From Parelaphostrongylus tenuis (lineage: Eukaryota; Nematoda; Chromadorea; Rhabditida; Metastrongylidae): a stretch of 64,000 nucleotides of DNA. This document shows positions 22,540 to 31,995 of the stretch, one piece after another. The stretch is from contig JAHQIW010001891.1 in NCBI GenBank assembly GCA_019055375.1, forward strand, positions 124,001 to 188,000. The letters are read 5' to 3'. Below the pieces are notes generated by a model. It ran no database searches and was not told the DNA's origin. It saw only the letters and a list, made by a program, of their open reading frames with translations. The position numbers and the translations under genes are program-made. Every line of letters starts with the position of its first letter. Within the stretch, counting starts at the first letter, position 1.

Positions 22540-22914
22540 CTACAAGATATTGACGTCATCAGCATCGTCTGGTAATATATTTAAGAGATCTGATACGTCA
22601 ACTGGAGTGGTAGACATACGTTTCGGTGACTTCGTACGCATCATCGGTACCACATACGTGCAAGCACGCTGAAACGTACGTCTGTCACTCGAATTGCCAT
22701 TACTCTTGAAACTTCTTGAAAGGCAAGATATCCTATCAAACTCTATTGAATTCTTAAGCCAGGCCTCAAAACAGTCGATTGAAAGATCATCAGTTCCTTG
22801 TTGATTATATTTGATGGAGAGTGGGTGAAAAATATAATTTAATTTGCCTCCGGCCCGAAAACATTCAAACATAAATGATAAAGGGTATACGCTTTTGACG
22901 ATGATTAAGCCCAA
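22540..22914 (-). CDS. Possible coding exon, unrecognised
   Basis: A 124-codon open frame on the minus strand, running to a stop at 22540. The second half looks like real protein: DLSIDCFEAWLKNSIEFDR, then a basic-serine region, then MSTTPVDVSDLLNILPDDAD. The first 35 residues are probably intronic or upstream sequence. No domain is recognised. The neighbouring DNA is repeats (tRNA-like pair at 22231, SINE-like at 22940), so it could also be an exapted or chance frame. Confidence 0.3.
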   Translation of the reverse strand: MGLIIVKSVYPLSFMFECFRAGGKLNYIFHPLSIKYNQQGTDDLSIDCFEAWLKNSIEFDRISCLSRSFKSNGNSSDRRTFQRACTYVVPMMRTKSPKRMSTTPVDVSDLLNILPDDADDVNIL

Positions 22915-22939
22915 CAGGATACATTCAACTTCAACTAGT

Positions 22940-23150
22940 TAGAGGTGATTGAATGCACATACGGCCTTGACAATGACTCTCGGTGCACTGCCGGTTATCA
23001 AGTGACAACTGCTATCATCGCGAACAAGTTTGGTAGCGGATTACCGGCCTTGGATAGACGGAAGGCCTGGAGAGCTCTGAGAGAAGGATCGTACCACTGA
23101 CCACGCGTGAGTGGCAGAGCATTTCTGTACGCTGCGCCGCACGTGTCTTA
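22940..23150 (-). repeat. tRNA-derived SINE-like element S1
   Basis: The minus-strand head at about 23150-23090 carries a degenerate tRNA-like start (GCGGCGCAGCG in place of TGGCGCAGTGG). The body follows downward with the family landmarks ACAATGACTCTCGGTG and GTGATTGAATGCA (in plus-strand sense). Other copies are listed at 23640, 23970, 24985, 28435, 28785, 30895, 34079 and 34345. Confidence 0.6.
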
Positions 23151-23639
23151 ACATTGAATTTTAAAATGCTCAGTATTTCGACGACTGATTACCCTTAGCA
23201 TTTCAGTTACTATGACCCGTCATGATGATTACATGGAATGAAGAAATATCAAAAAACTGCTACGTTGAAAGAGACCTTGTGTTGTTCTGTGGAACCGGTA
23301 CACCTGTCATCGTGTCGAGGCACCGGTGTACGTAATGTATTACCTAATTTTTTTTACCATACGCAGGTGACGTTATGTATGAACAGTGTGGAGAAACAAA
23401 TGAGAGGGAATTTCCAAAATGAAGAGCATGATAAGTACAGAAATTCGTGACAAAACGTTTATTGAAAAACCAGATGAAAAGCACATTAAAAAATCCGAAC
23501 ACGAAACAATCTTCTGTCTATCAAAACTATCACAACTGTTGCTAGATTTGTAAACAAGTCTTCATTTGAAAGCCCAAAGCTCTCAGAGTTTAATTCTACA
23601 GAAGTTAGTAGAACATATACAACGTAGATGTAAACTGAG
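23151..23639. other. Spacer with a small inverted motif
   Basis: No gene is recognised. Around 23293-23335 ACCGGTACACC is followed by CACCGGTGTAC, a short imperfect dyad. Confidence 0.35.
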
Positions 23640-23925
23640 GAGCGCATGTGGCGCAGTGGTAAGAGGTGCTCTCCTTCGCTTACAAGGTGGATGCTCCGAT
23701 CCACAGTTCGTCTCCCCCAGCAATGCATCCGTCCGGGGTCGGTAAGTTGGTACTCGACTTGCCTGGGATGATAAGCAGCACCGAATCAATACAGCAGTAG
23801 GTCACCGCAAGTCACTGTTGCCAGATATGCATTCAATCACCTCAAATGACATTGAAAAATGAAGACTGAAGCATGGCGTATCCCCACGGATTGATAAACA
23901 TCGAAAGCTTTATCCTTTATCTATT
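23640..23925 (+). repeat. SINE-like element S2
   Basis: The head GTGGCGCAGTGGTAAGAGGTG matches a tRNA A box in position and sequence; a B-box-like GATGCTCCGATCC follows about 50 bases on. The body holds CACCGCAAGTCACTG and TGCATTCAATCACCTC and ends GAAAGCTTTATCCTTTA. It is tail-to-tail with S3, 45 bases away. Confidence 0.65.
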
Positions 23926-23969
23926 ATGTAATCTGAGATAAACGATATGGAAGAAGGAGCAGATTAATC

Positions 23970-24245
23970 ACTGAACAAAGCGCCATGCATTCGACACCAT
24001 CCATATCATCATAGAGGTGACTGAATGCATAATTGGTCTTTACAATGACTTGCGGTGGCCTAACGATGTATAGGATTAGCGCCTCTATCCTCGCAGACAT
24101 GTCTGGAACCAATCCGTCGATCTCGGAAGAGTGGAAGGTTTGATGTGCTATAAGCGCCTGATCAAATCATCGACCATAGATTGATCGATCATCTGTATCG
24201 CACAGCACCTCTGCCCACAACGCCACAGGCGCTCTTTCAAAGGAG
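23970..24245 (-). repeat. SINE-like element S3
   Basis: An inverted copy of the S2 family: the tail starts near 23975 (GCGCCATGCATTC), the head is at about 24245-24175, with a B-box-like GATCAATCTATGGTCGATG and an A-box-like GTGGCGTTGTGGGCAGAGG (minus-strand sense). With S2 it makes a composite of about 600 bases. Confidence 0.65.
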
Positions 24246-24539
24246 ACGTACGGAAATTTGGAGTAAGCATAAGAACAAACTGACATTGATCTTCCTAGCC
24301 AACCCTGTTAGCACCTAGTCCCTCTTTTCAGATTCATTAAAAATTTCTCTAAGGTGTCGGTGTGTCACCTAACTCACTACTGTTGGGAGATTGTTGACAT
24401 GTTTCATTTCTAGATATTGAACAACCAGAGCTTGTCTAAAGATCACACAAATGGAAAATCTTACAATGAAGAAATTACTCAGTAATCAAAATCAAAGTAA
24501 TTAAAGTAACCTTCAGGAGAGTGAGGGGAGTTTATGTCC

Positions 24540-24610
24540 GAGTGTAGTGACGTAAGCTACCTCGAAGCAAAGCGCTGGTTCGACTCCTTACCGAGCATTC
24601 TTTTACAATC
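24540..24610 (+). repeat. tRNA-like head of a second SINE-like family
   Basis: GCGCTGGTTCGACTCC (about 24567) matches the tRNA B box; an A-box-like stretch precedes it. A related unit is at about 34655-34745 (GGTGGCGCAGTGATTAG). Neither has an intact tRNA cloverleaf. Confidence 0.4.
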
Positions 24611-24624
24611 AGCCAGCGAATGTC

Positions 24625-24800
24625 TTACGGTACATTGTAACTGGGATTGCTCCGAAAGCAAAGAAAATTGCTTAACGAGTATTCTACGCCATTGATGAAG
24701 AGGTCAGAATCCTCAAAGAGCAGCCAAAACAACAAGAAAATCGCTTTAAGGCATTTGTGGACGATACAGAAGAGGAGACAAATTGAGTGCTAGAAGTGTC
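24625..24800 (+). pseudogene. Fragment of a protein-coding sequence shared with 29650-29875
   Basis: In one frame, IAPKAKKIA, a stop, RVFYAIDEEVRILKEQPKQQ, then KAFVDDTEEE, a stop and VLEVSE can be read. The frame at 29650-29875 gives ELAIRFTQRAYDVIYEGNE, ILKKQLKQF, KAYAKNASEKTYQVLEVLG in the same order. The similarity is at protein level (IL-K-Q-KQ, KA, VLEV). The helical, charged composition recalls small secreted nematode helix-bundle proteins, but I cannot assign a family. Confidence 0.45.
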
Positions 24801-24984
24801 GGAATTGCACAACAAAACATAAAAACGGGTCGGGTAACAACAATAATGTGTTTACTCATAAAAGGATAGTTTAGGATGTGAGTACTGTACGTCAAAACAG
24901 TATCAAATTCACGATTGTGACACCAATAAGTTCTGAATTCAATGAGCCTTGAATTCAGACGATGCGTTTGGTTCAAAAAAGCCT

Positions 24985-25150
24985 GAAATATACTGCTAGA
25001 CAACTCGCTGGCAGGTCTGGTACCAATTCTCCAAGCCCGAAGAAAACTGGACTTGGTGACCCTTAAGCTCCAGATCGAGCCATCGACCAACGATTAGTGG
25101 ACTGCATGGGTGCCGCAGAGCGCCTCTAACCACTGCGTCACACGTGCTCA
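24985..25150 (-). repeat. SINE-like element S4, truncated
   Basis: The head at 25150-25070 (minus strand: GACGCAGTGGTTAGAGGCGC, a good A box, then TCGATGGCTCGATC, a B box). Only about 165 bases of the family are kept. Confidence 0.6.
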
Positions 25151-25498
25151 AGAAGAGAACTTGTACAAAATATAATCTGGTAAAATATTTTAAGCCATCC
25201 ACGAGGTCTGGTACTTAAACTCGAGTGCTAAGCGTATACGTTTCTTAAGGTTTCGTTACGTTTTTACAAAGGTTTTCATAGAGAACAGGATGAGTGGAGA
25301 GAAGATTACGTGCCACACTACTACGTTTAGGCTGTTTAGATTTAGCGGTAAGTGTACTTGGCAATGCAAGATGAGAATAGAAGCTTAAGTCCATAAAGCG
25401 TTAAGACTGATACGCTCAAAGAAGACGAAATATTAAGCATTAGCCAAGACACCATGCGAAATGTTGGAGACCCAGTGATGTGAGTGATATGCAAAACT

Positions 25499-25780
25499 TT
25501 GACGTTAGGTGGAATTCAAACCCGCATTTCACCTTTTCGGGTGTGCTCTTAACTAGTTACACAACCAACGCCTGCCATTCCACCACTCTTTCTACGCTAC
25601 AATGCAGCAATCTGTCAGCAACCATCCGTCAACGGTTCGGCCTAGTAGTCTAAATCGATTGATTGTTGGTAAAACAGGCATCAGTAGTGCAGTTGATTAA
25701 CCACGAATCACTCCCTTTTGCGAAAGGGTGAAATGCGGATTCGAGTCCCAACTGAGCAATTTTGCAAAACCACTTAGCAT
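25499..25780. repeat. Pair of tRNA-like arms, inverted
   Basis: The minus-strand arm (GTGGAATTCAAACCCGCATT, from 25510) and the plus-strand arm (GGGTGAAATGCGGATTCGAGT, about 25727) are separated by about 110 bases including GTCAACGGTTCGGCC. The plus arm is followed by the shared flank TTTTGCAAAACCACT. Confidence 0.55.
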
Positions 25781-26039
25781 CGCTGCGCATTCTAATTACA
25801 TCATACCATTGTCGAAAGCGGTTAGATAAGATGTTCTCTGTTCAAAGACACCTGTAGGGGAATAACTCAGGAAAAGGAATCAAAAATAGGAAGAGCCAGG
25901 AAGCGTCTCCGAAAATTGCGATGATGATGCTGTGAAAACCATTCAAATAGAGATCTAATAAGTCCTTCTCCTTAAAAAATTTTTATTGGTGACCTGAATA
26001 AGAAAGGAACTTCTACAATGAAATGGACTATTTATTCAC

Positions 26040-26245
26040 ACCATCTCCTTCACAGCGCAATGCACTGGCACTAATAAAAGTGACTGCTAGACATTCAACC
26101 TCAGGCGGGAGTTGGAGCAGCGTTTCACCTATACCGTCTCCGTATGCTACCAGTACACCGCCCGAGTTGCTACTTCGCTATCAGCCTTCTTGCGATTGGA
26201 GGTTGATTGCCGACAGCTTTGATAATTCATAAGGAGGAGTGGCAG
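26040..26245. repeat. Repeat with a minus-strand tRNA-like arm, first of two direct copies
   Basis: This matches 27055-27240 in the same orientation, 1 kb away: CTAATAAAAGTGACTGC against TTTAATAAAAGTTACTGC, CCTCAGGCGGGAGTTG in both, and GATAATTC/GATAATTTAC at the end. The tRNA-like arm is CCTCAGGCGGGAGTTGGAGC. Confidence 0.6.
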
Positions 26246-26439
26246 CTAAGCGATATAGGTCACCATCTCGCCTGGGATCGATTATTTTCGGAATCAAAAA
26301 ATCGAAGAAGATCAAAAAAGATTTGTATCAGTTTCCTCAAACTCCTAACGTAAAAAGAGCAGCAATTCATGTGAATAATTACATTGAAGATCACTATGTT
26401 GCCCTATACTGGATGGAAAATCCAACTGTTTATTGGAAA

Positions 26440-26800
26440 GGTTGTCCCTAAACGGTTTACCGCGTCATCGTGGCTAGGAGTGTTCCTGAGAGTCGAACAA
26501 TGAGGGACAGGAGGGAGTTCAACCCTCGCAGTAAGGCCACCTAAGCGGAGAATGAGCACGACGTTGCCACCCACAAAGCCAGCTACGATTAAACCGTACC
26601 AGAAATGAGCACCGTCTTGATAACTTTTAGTCGCAAGGTGATAATCTCGCTCTGGTCCATAAGAGCCGAGCGACTGCGCCTATGTGGCGGAAACCTGGGT
26701 TATCCCCGACTGGCTAAACCTCGGATCTCCAAGAAACAATACAGTTGAACCAGCAAAAAACTTCCCTGTGCAGGGGCTCGCATTATGTCAGTGAAGACAG
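26440..26800 (+). repeat. Dispersed repeat D, copy 1
   Basis: This shares ordered blocks with 63370-63760 in the same orientation: GGTTTACCGCGTCATCGTGG (GCTTCATCGTGG in the other copy), a CAGTTGAACCAGCAA block and GTGAAGACAGGCCATCCAA (GTGAAAACGGGCCGTCCAA). It has no open frame of note. Downstream, 26870-26950 resembles 34310-34370. Confidence 0.5.
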
Positions 26801-27054
26801 GCCATCCAATTCTCCAAATAAATTCTAATTGCGAGCCCAGAAGCAAAAAGATGGAAGGATTGCATCCTAAGGCCTTCGCAAAATCGGAGAATCTTATCGA
26901 GGCCAAAAAAAGAAAACTTTTTAGTTCTGTAGCCGAAGAATTGTGGATTTCAGTACTTATTGATATGTTCAATGAGACTCAGGATGAGGCGAGATAGAAG
27001 CAGATTTGATCTACGAAGCGGTCCACATTATCGCATGCTATGTCTTTTCCTCCA

Positions 27055-27350
27055 ATGCCAATGCATTAGGTTTAATAAAAGTTACTGCAAACGTTCGACC
27101 TCAGGCGGGAGTTGAACTAACGTTTCACCTCCACCGTCCCCGCACTCTACCAATGCACCACCTAAGCCACTGTTTTCCCATCACACTTTCTTTGACTGAA
27201 AGTTGGTTGCTCACAACTTCGATAATTTACAATGAAGACTGATAGTAAAGTGAAGGCCTCGGCAGTGAAATTGTAGTACGCCCAAACCCCGTATGAGGGA
27301 AACGAAGGTTGAAGTCTCGCCTGGGGTCATATGTTTTGCATACCACTCGA
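27055..27350. repeat. Second direct copy plus inverted tRNA-like arm pair
   Basis: The minus arm (CCTCAGGCGGGAGTTGAAC, about 27103) is paired with a plus arm (GGTTGAAGTCTCGCCTGGGG, about 27308), followed by the flank TTTTGCATACCACTCGAC. This repeats the architecture at 22231, 25499, 49062 and 51127. Confidence 0.55.
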
Positions 27351-27363
27351 CACTACAAAATGT

Positions 27364-28205
27364 ATTGATCAGTGACGAAAAATTCTCCGGATTTTTCCAT
27401 TTTTGCTGACGATTCCTTATGCATTTAAGTCGTACCTCCTACTATGGTTTAGAGCAGCCTCCAAAAATTATTAGTTCATATAACACCTATCCTCTCGTTT
27501 TAAGATAAAACTGTTCGGAGAGCACAAACGACTTTTGATGCTACACGAGTATCGTTTGGGTTCAAGTGCTGCTGAGACTTTACGCTGTATTCCCGAGTCC
27601 TGCGGGTGAGGAACAGTTGGGAAAGGTGCAATTTCTAATCGTCTCAATGAATTTAAGACTGGAATTGAAAACTGTTCGCACAAGCGATCAAAAACCGAAG
27701 TATTCCCCTCCAATTTGAACCACCTTCTCCCATTTCTCCGGCATTTTCTGGATTGCGAGGCGATGAAACGCGATGTCTTTTGAGATCGCCGGTCAGTATG
27801 CGAACCATCACCTACGGAGACGTTTCAGTTGCATTCAAGACAGTTGATGATCAAGTTCTTGTGGGCAACCGGTCCCTTGCTTGTGGATCAGATTTTTCAT
27901 TTCCAGCCTTTTCAATTCATTGGAACGATCAAAACTGCAGTCCTCTCGACGGTTCCGTCACCCTCGGCTTCGATAATCAGGCGGAAAGTTTCAGCAACAC
28001 TTAAACCACAACGATACTCGTGCACCAACAAAAATCGTTTTGGCTCTTAAAACAACTTTTATCTTAGAACAAAGAGATAATATTAATGTACAAAATCACC
28101 GCAAAAAGTGCTTTAAACGATGTCGAAAACAAAATCATAAATGCATTTGTAATAATCATTGAAAACGAAAAAATCCAATAAATTTCTCACCAACCCAAAT
28201 AACGG
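27364..28205. mobile_element. Mariner-derived foldback element M3 with two inverted transposase 5' halves
   Basis: The left end is at about 27364 and the right end (reverse complement GGGTTGGTGAGAAATT) at about 28200. Each half holds the start of a mariner frame in opposite direction: on plus, LLMLHEYRLGSSAAETLRCI and, in another frame, GKGAISNRLNEFKTG (27528-27670); on minus, FLLVHEYRCGLSVAETFRL then IIEAEGDGTVERTA (28040-27930). These match the mariner N-terminal DNA-binding domain. Both are broken by stops or shifts. The catalytic part is absent, so it must have moved, if at all, with a transposase from elsewhere. Confidence 0.65.
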
Positions 28206-28434
28206 AAAAAAAACGAATTTGAAGAAAAAGATATATTAATCGATCGCATGCCTTTTTGAACATGTCCTTTCCGACAAAAAGCAAAAGTTTAAGGATTAAA
28301 AGTTTTGACATTAAGAAGAAGAAGCCGTATTGAAACCAAGGACAGCACCTACGTAAATAAAAATGAGCTGCATGATTTGGTGTTGAAAGTGCAGTTACGG
28401 ATTACGAGCAATACCGACGTTTATCTCTGCCCGT

Positions 28435-28740
28435 TCTCACTTCGAGAGCGTCTAACGCAGTGGTTAGAGATGCTATGCGGCATGACTGCGATCGGTCTCG
28501 ATGCTCGTTGGCTCGCTTACTCGCTCAAGTCTCACCAGATCTTCCGCCTTTCGGGGTGTCGGTGAAATGATATAATCTTGTGTCAGGATAACAGCACTGT
28601 GACGTGACGAGTCTTTCTAAAATCCAGGTATGCATCCATTCATCTGAAATGTTGCTACGAATGGAATGGAATGCATGGCGCATCCCTCAGGGATTGATCA
28701 ATGCCGAGGCCTTAACCTTATTCCTCTATCCCACATCGAA
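28435..28740 (+). repeat. SINE-like element S5
   Basis: The head is at about 28440 (GTCTAACGCAGTGGTTAGAG, A box; TCGGTCTCGATGCTC near the B box). Body landmarks are GAATGCATGGCGCATCCCTC and GGATTGATCAATGCCGAGGC. It is tail-to-tail with S6. Confidence 0.65.
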
Positions 28741-28784
28741 TTTCAATCAGAAGGTGGACTGATTTAGTTCAAGGTGCTTGCATA

Positions 28785-29065
28785 TAATTGATCAGTCATC
28801 AGCAGAATCATGCAGTTGAGTTTACGAAGGATCCTTAGAGGTAAGTAAAGGCTCTGGCCTTTGCAATGACTCTCGGTGGTCTTCCAAAATTCTAAGTCAA
28901 TGTTACTATCCTCCCAGACAAATTCGTTACCAGTCCACCCACGCCGAATCAATGAAAGACAGGGTCAGCACAAGGCGGTATCGAACCATCGACCTTCGGT
29001 TGTTCAACTTCATGTGTGTCGCACAGCACCTCAAGTCACTGCGCAGCGCGTGTTCTCGTACTGCA
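28785..29065 (-). repeat. SINE-like element S6
   Basis: The head is at 29065-28985 on the minus strand (GCGCAGTGACTTGAGGTGC; B box GGTCGATGGTTCGATACC). The body reads down to about 28790. The S5-S6 spacer carries AGAAGGTGGACTGATTTAG, resembling AGAAGGAGCAGATTAATC between S2 and S3, so the pair may be one composite unit. Confidence 0.65.
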
Positions 29066-29590
29066 AACTATATCGTTTCTACAGGGATGACAACCCGGAT
29101 AGAGAAATATCATCAATGCACGAAAATCTTACTCCTCTCCTCTAGCGATGCAAAATCGAGTAATGCCTAATTGTGATGAATGGAAACAGCTCTTAAGCAC
29201 AGGCTAAAGGACCATTATAGAACATAAAATCTGTAGTTCTTGGACGTCACGCTGTCGTACTGCAAAATATGAGCTATAACGAAGGAGAAGGTGTGGGCAC
29301 TCATTAACATTTGACGATGAACCCATTTGAAGGCGATGAGAGAATATGGCTCTTTAGGAGCTGTTTGGAGGTTTCAGAACAACTGAGAGCTCGCTACCCA
29401 ACGATCACCCGCCGTTCCAAAGACACTGATAAACAAAGAGAAGGCTTGATAAAAGAGTAACGAGGGCAAGAAACTCAAATATTATAAGCGTGTTAATTCA
29501 GACAGAGCGTTCGCTATTCGAATCACTACACGCTGTGTTTCACAATCCGGCACTATGGAGCACCCCTCAGTCCACGATACAGCGGCAAAC
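29066..29590. other. Stretch without a recognised gene
   Basis: No motif is recognised. It leads into the open frame at 29599. Confidence 0.35.
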
Positions 29591-29598
29591 TATTCGCA

Positions 29599-29874
29599 AT
29601 GATATACATTAAATTGTGTAATGTACGCGGAGGACAAAGAATAGGACGCCACAACTCGAATTACACTGAGCTTGCAATTAGATTTACCCAGCGAGCATAC
29701 GACGTTATTTATGAAGGAAATGAAATCCTCAAGAAGCAGTTGAAACAATTCACAAAATGTTCAAAGGCCTATGCAAAGAATGCATCCGAGAAGACGTATC
29801 AAGTGCTAGAAGTGCTGGGATTCACACAGGAGAATACGATGATCGATTACGTTAACAAAAATAATGAAAAGTAG
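29599..29874 (+). CDS. 91-codon open frame related to the fragment at 24625-24800
   Basis: From about residue 20 it has ELAIRFTQRAYDVIYEGNE, ILKKQLKQF, AYAKNASEKTYQVLEVLG. The same motif order is decayed at 24625-24800, so this is a genuine protein family fragment. It is helical and rich in K and E. The start is uncertain; an upstream exon or signal peptide is not visible, so it may be a last exon or a remnant. No catalytic motif is seen. Confidence 0.35.
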   Translation: MIYIKLCNVRGGQRIGRHNSNYTELAIRFTQRAYDVIYEGNEILKKQLKQFTKCSKAYAKNASEKTYQVLEVLGFTQENTMIDYVNKNNEK

Positions 29875-30069
29875 TATATACAGCTGCTAGCATCCTTCCT
29901 GACCGATTATACTATTATCCTGCTATTAATCTAGCACCCTATCCCCTAGATAAATCATCTGGCACATTCTTAAGCATACCATGGATTTCGACAATAATCT
30001 GATTTGAAATAGAAAAAAAAACTGAATAAAACATAAATGAGGAATCAATAATGGGACAACTCAATATTT

Positions 30070-30330
30070 CCGTTTTCTCTATCGCATGCAGTAGTAGCCC
30101 AGAGAGTCTTCCTCGTTGCAGGAATCCGTAGAGCATTATGTATTTCTTCTAGGCTTTTTATGAAAAAATTGAATAACTGCCGCGGATGGTCTTCCTGTGG
30201 TGAGTTTGACATCCTAAGAAACCCAGTCGATAACGAGTCTCGTCGACAGCCGTTAAATCGTATTACGTGTCCTACACCTTGTGTCTGGAGTGTAGAATGG
30301 CATCTGCGATTTTTGGTAGTTGATATAGCC
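30070..30330 (-). mobile_element. RTE 3' fragment, copy 2
   Basis: Parallel to 1620-1830 of copy 1: TCTATCGCATGCAGTAGTAG, GCTTTTTATGAAAAAATTG and GGTCTTCCTGTGG have direct counterparts there. It is a 5'-truncated stub of the C-terminal coding region on the minus strand, without the terminal unit. Confidence 0.65.
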
Positions 30331-30890
30331 CTACTGTCTCAGCGCCTTTTCTCAGAAGGTCTACTGACTGTAGAGATGGGTACTCTCCAAGGGTAATGCA
30401 TACCGTTACCAGTTGTTTGGGTATACGTTCAAGATTATACGTCAACCCACCTTGCTTTAGCGCATTGTAGTATAGAAAACAGGTATCGAGCGAATCAAAG
30501 ATGTAATCTTGGAAACAATAAGAGTAACATAACTTTTAGGTGCGACGTATTGCAGTGGCCAATGACAAAGTATATCAAAAACGATCTGGTAAGCAATGCG
30601 CTTGTTCGACTTTCTAACCCTATTGAATCTTAGAATCTCTTGGAGTCATCTTACTGAACGCCTTAGGAAATGCGCTCTAGCTCGTATACCTCTGGGATTG
30701 CAAAAGAGTGGCATTCATGACATTCACGACACGACATTCATAGCAGCCGAAGCAATATGGAAAATGTTCAGAGACCTTTGTAGAAAATAAAGTAGAGAAA
30801 ACGACTAAAGCAGGATTGTGTAAAATAAGAAAAGATGAAGATATAATTTTCAATAAAGTTGAGAAACGATAGAGCATCTTACGCTGGTAG
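30331..30890. other. Stretch without a recognised gene
   Basis: No supported features. Frames reading through here (for example 30596-30790) lack motifs. Confidence 0.35.
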
Positions 30891-30894
30891 ATCC

Positions 30895-31165
30895 GTGAAG
30901 GAAGCGCCATGCATTCGTCTGCATCTAGCGTCGCATGAGGTAACTGAATGCATACTCGGCCTCCACAAGAACTCGCGCTGGCCCTCCGATGTATCAGATC
31001 GCTACTGCTATCCTCCTGCAAGTTCGGCAGCATTTTTTGGAAACCGGAAGGTTGGGAGACTTCGAGACTCTTGCAGGCGCTGGATCGAACCGTCACCCAT
31101 TTGTTGACTTGACCGATCATGTGTATGTCATAGAGCACTTCTGGCCACTGCGCCAGACGCATTTT
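30895..31165 (-). repeat. SINE-like element S7, well preserved
   Basis: The head at 31165-31080 reads, on the minus strand, GTCTGGCGCAGTGGCCAGAA (a near-consensus A box) and TGACGGTTCGATCCAGCG (a near-consensus B box). The body runs down to about 30900 with TGCATTCAGTTACCTCATG and GCATGGCGCTTCCTTC. The long minus-strand frame over this region reflects the repeat and is not a gene. Confidence 0.72.
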
Positions 31166-31218
31166 CGATCATTATTAATCTTTTAATCTTTCTTAAACAG
31201 TCCTGACTTTCATACAAA

Positions 31219-31560
31219 TTGAAAGCGATGTTGATCTCGTCCAACGTTTCACTTTATCGAGCAGCGGTACTACGCGACAAATCGCAACAATGTGTTATCA
31301 CAGACTTCCGTGAAGAAGACGGTGGCACATTTCTACTGATCACGAGGTCTTTAATCGGCAATCAAGCTATTAATCTGAATTTCCGAGAAATTGCGGATTC
31401 AAGAGAAATAAAGTTAGCAAGTCATGTAACAAACTCTAAAACTAACCGATTCTTTAGTCGGAGCGATAAGAAGCTCGTGTCCAGACTAGGAATTAACTCT
31501 CTTCGTTCGCTCAGGTCGTCGATAGTTGTTATGCCATCTAGAAAAGCCGGTGCAGAATAA
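31219..31560 (+). CDS. 113-codon open frame, unrecognised
   Basis: It begins shortly after an acceptor-like CTTAAACAG (about 31200). The product includes ISSNVSLYRAAVLRDKSQQ, EDGGTFLLITRSLIGNQ and a basic C-terminus. It has no signal peptide or domain that I recognise. Length and composition are only mildly better than chance. Confidence 0.2.
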   Translation: MKAMLISSNVSLYRAAVLRDKSQQCVITDFREEDGGTFLLITRSLIGNQAINLNFREIADSREIKLASHVTNSKTNRFFSRSDKKLVSRLGINSLRSLRSSIVVMPSRKAGAE

Positions 31561-31879
31561 AATATATGATTAGTCAGCCAATCTGAAGCTATTTTTACCT
31601 TATCATTGATGTAGTTGCAAAATTAAGTGCGATTCCAACGATCTAAATCATTTTGGATCCTTTAAAGACAAGGCCTTTCCGGCCTTTTTCAGACTTACAG
31701 AGTCATTCGATAGCTTAAATGTCGACAATTAGCACTGTGCTTGTTCCCTGAAAACACCCCTTCAGTGAGCTGCGGAAGCAAGATAAAACAATTTTTCACA
31801 TTCGGCGCAAAGTTTTTGCTTGGATAGGGTATGTGATGGCTTTGTGAATGGGGATTTTTCAACATTCGCATAATGCTCG

Positions 31880-31995
31880 GCATCGATTTTTTCATAGACG
31901 AGTATAGCTCCAAGGGATTGGCCGAACCGAGGGACTGTGTTACTGAGGAGTCCACGTAGGATGAAACAGGCGTCTGTGTAGCATTTAGATTATAG
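31880..31995. mobile_element. Fragment of the small palindromic MITE nested in M1
   Basis: GGCCGAACCGAGGGACTG, GGATGAAACAGGCGTCTGT and AGCTCAAAACA match 5380-5475 in order. Confidence 0.5.

Noticed and set aside
22231..22575. 114-codon plus-strand open frame
   Set aside because: Its first third is the inverted tRNA-like repeat; the rest has no motif.
30677..31162. 161-codon minus-strand open frame
   Set aside because: It covers SINE-like element S7; the sequence features (A and B boxes, family body) explain it better than a protein.
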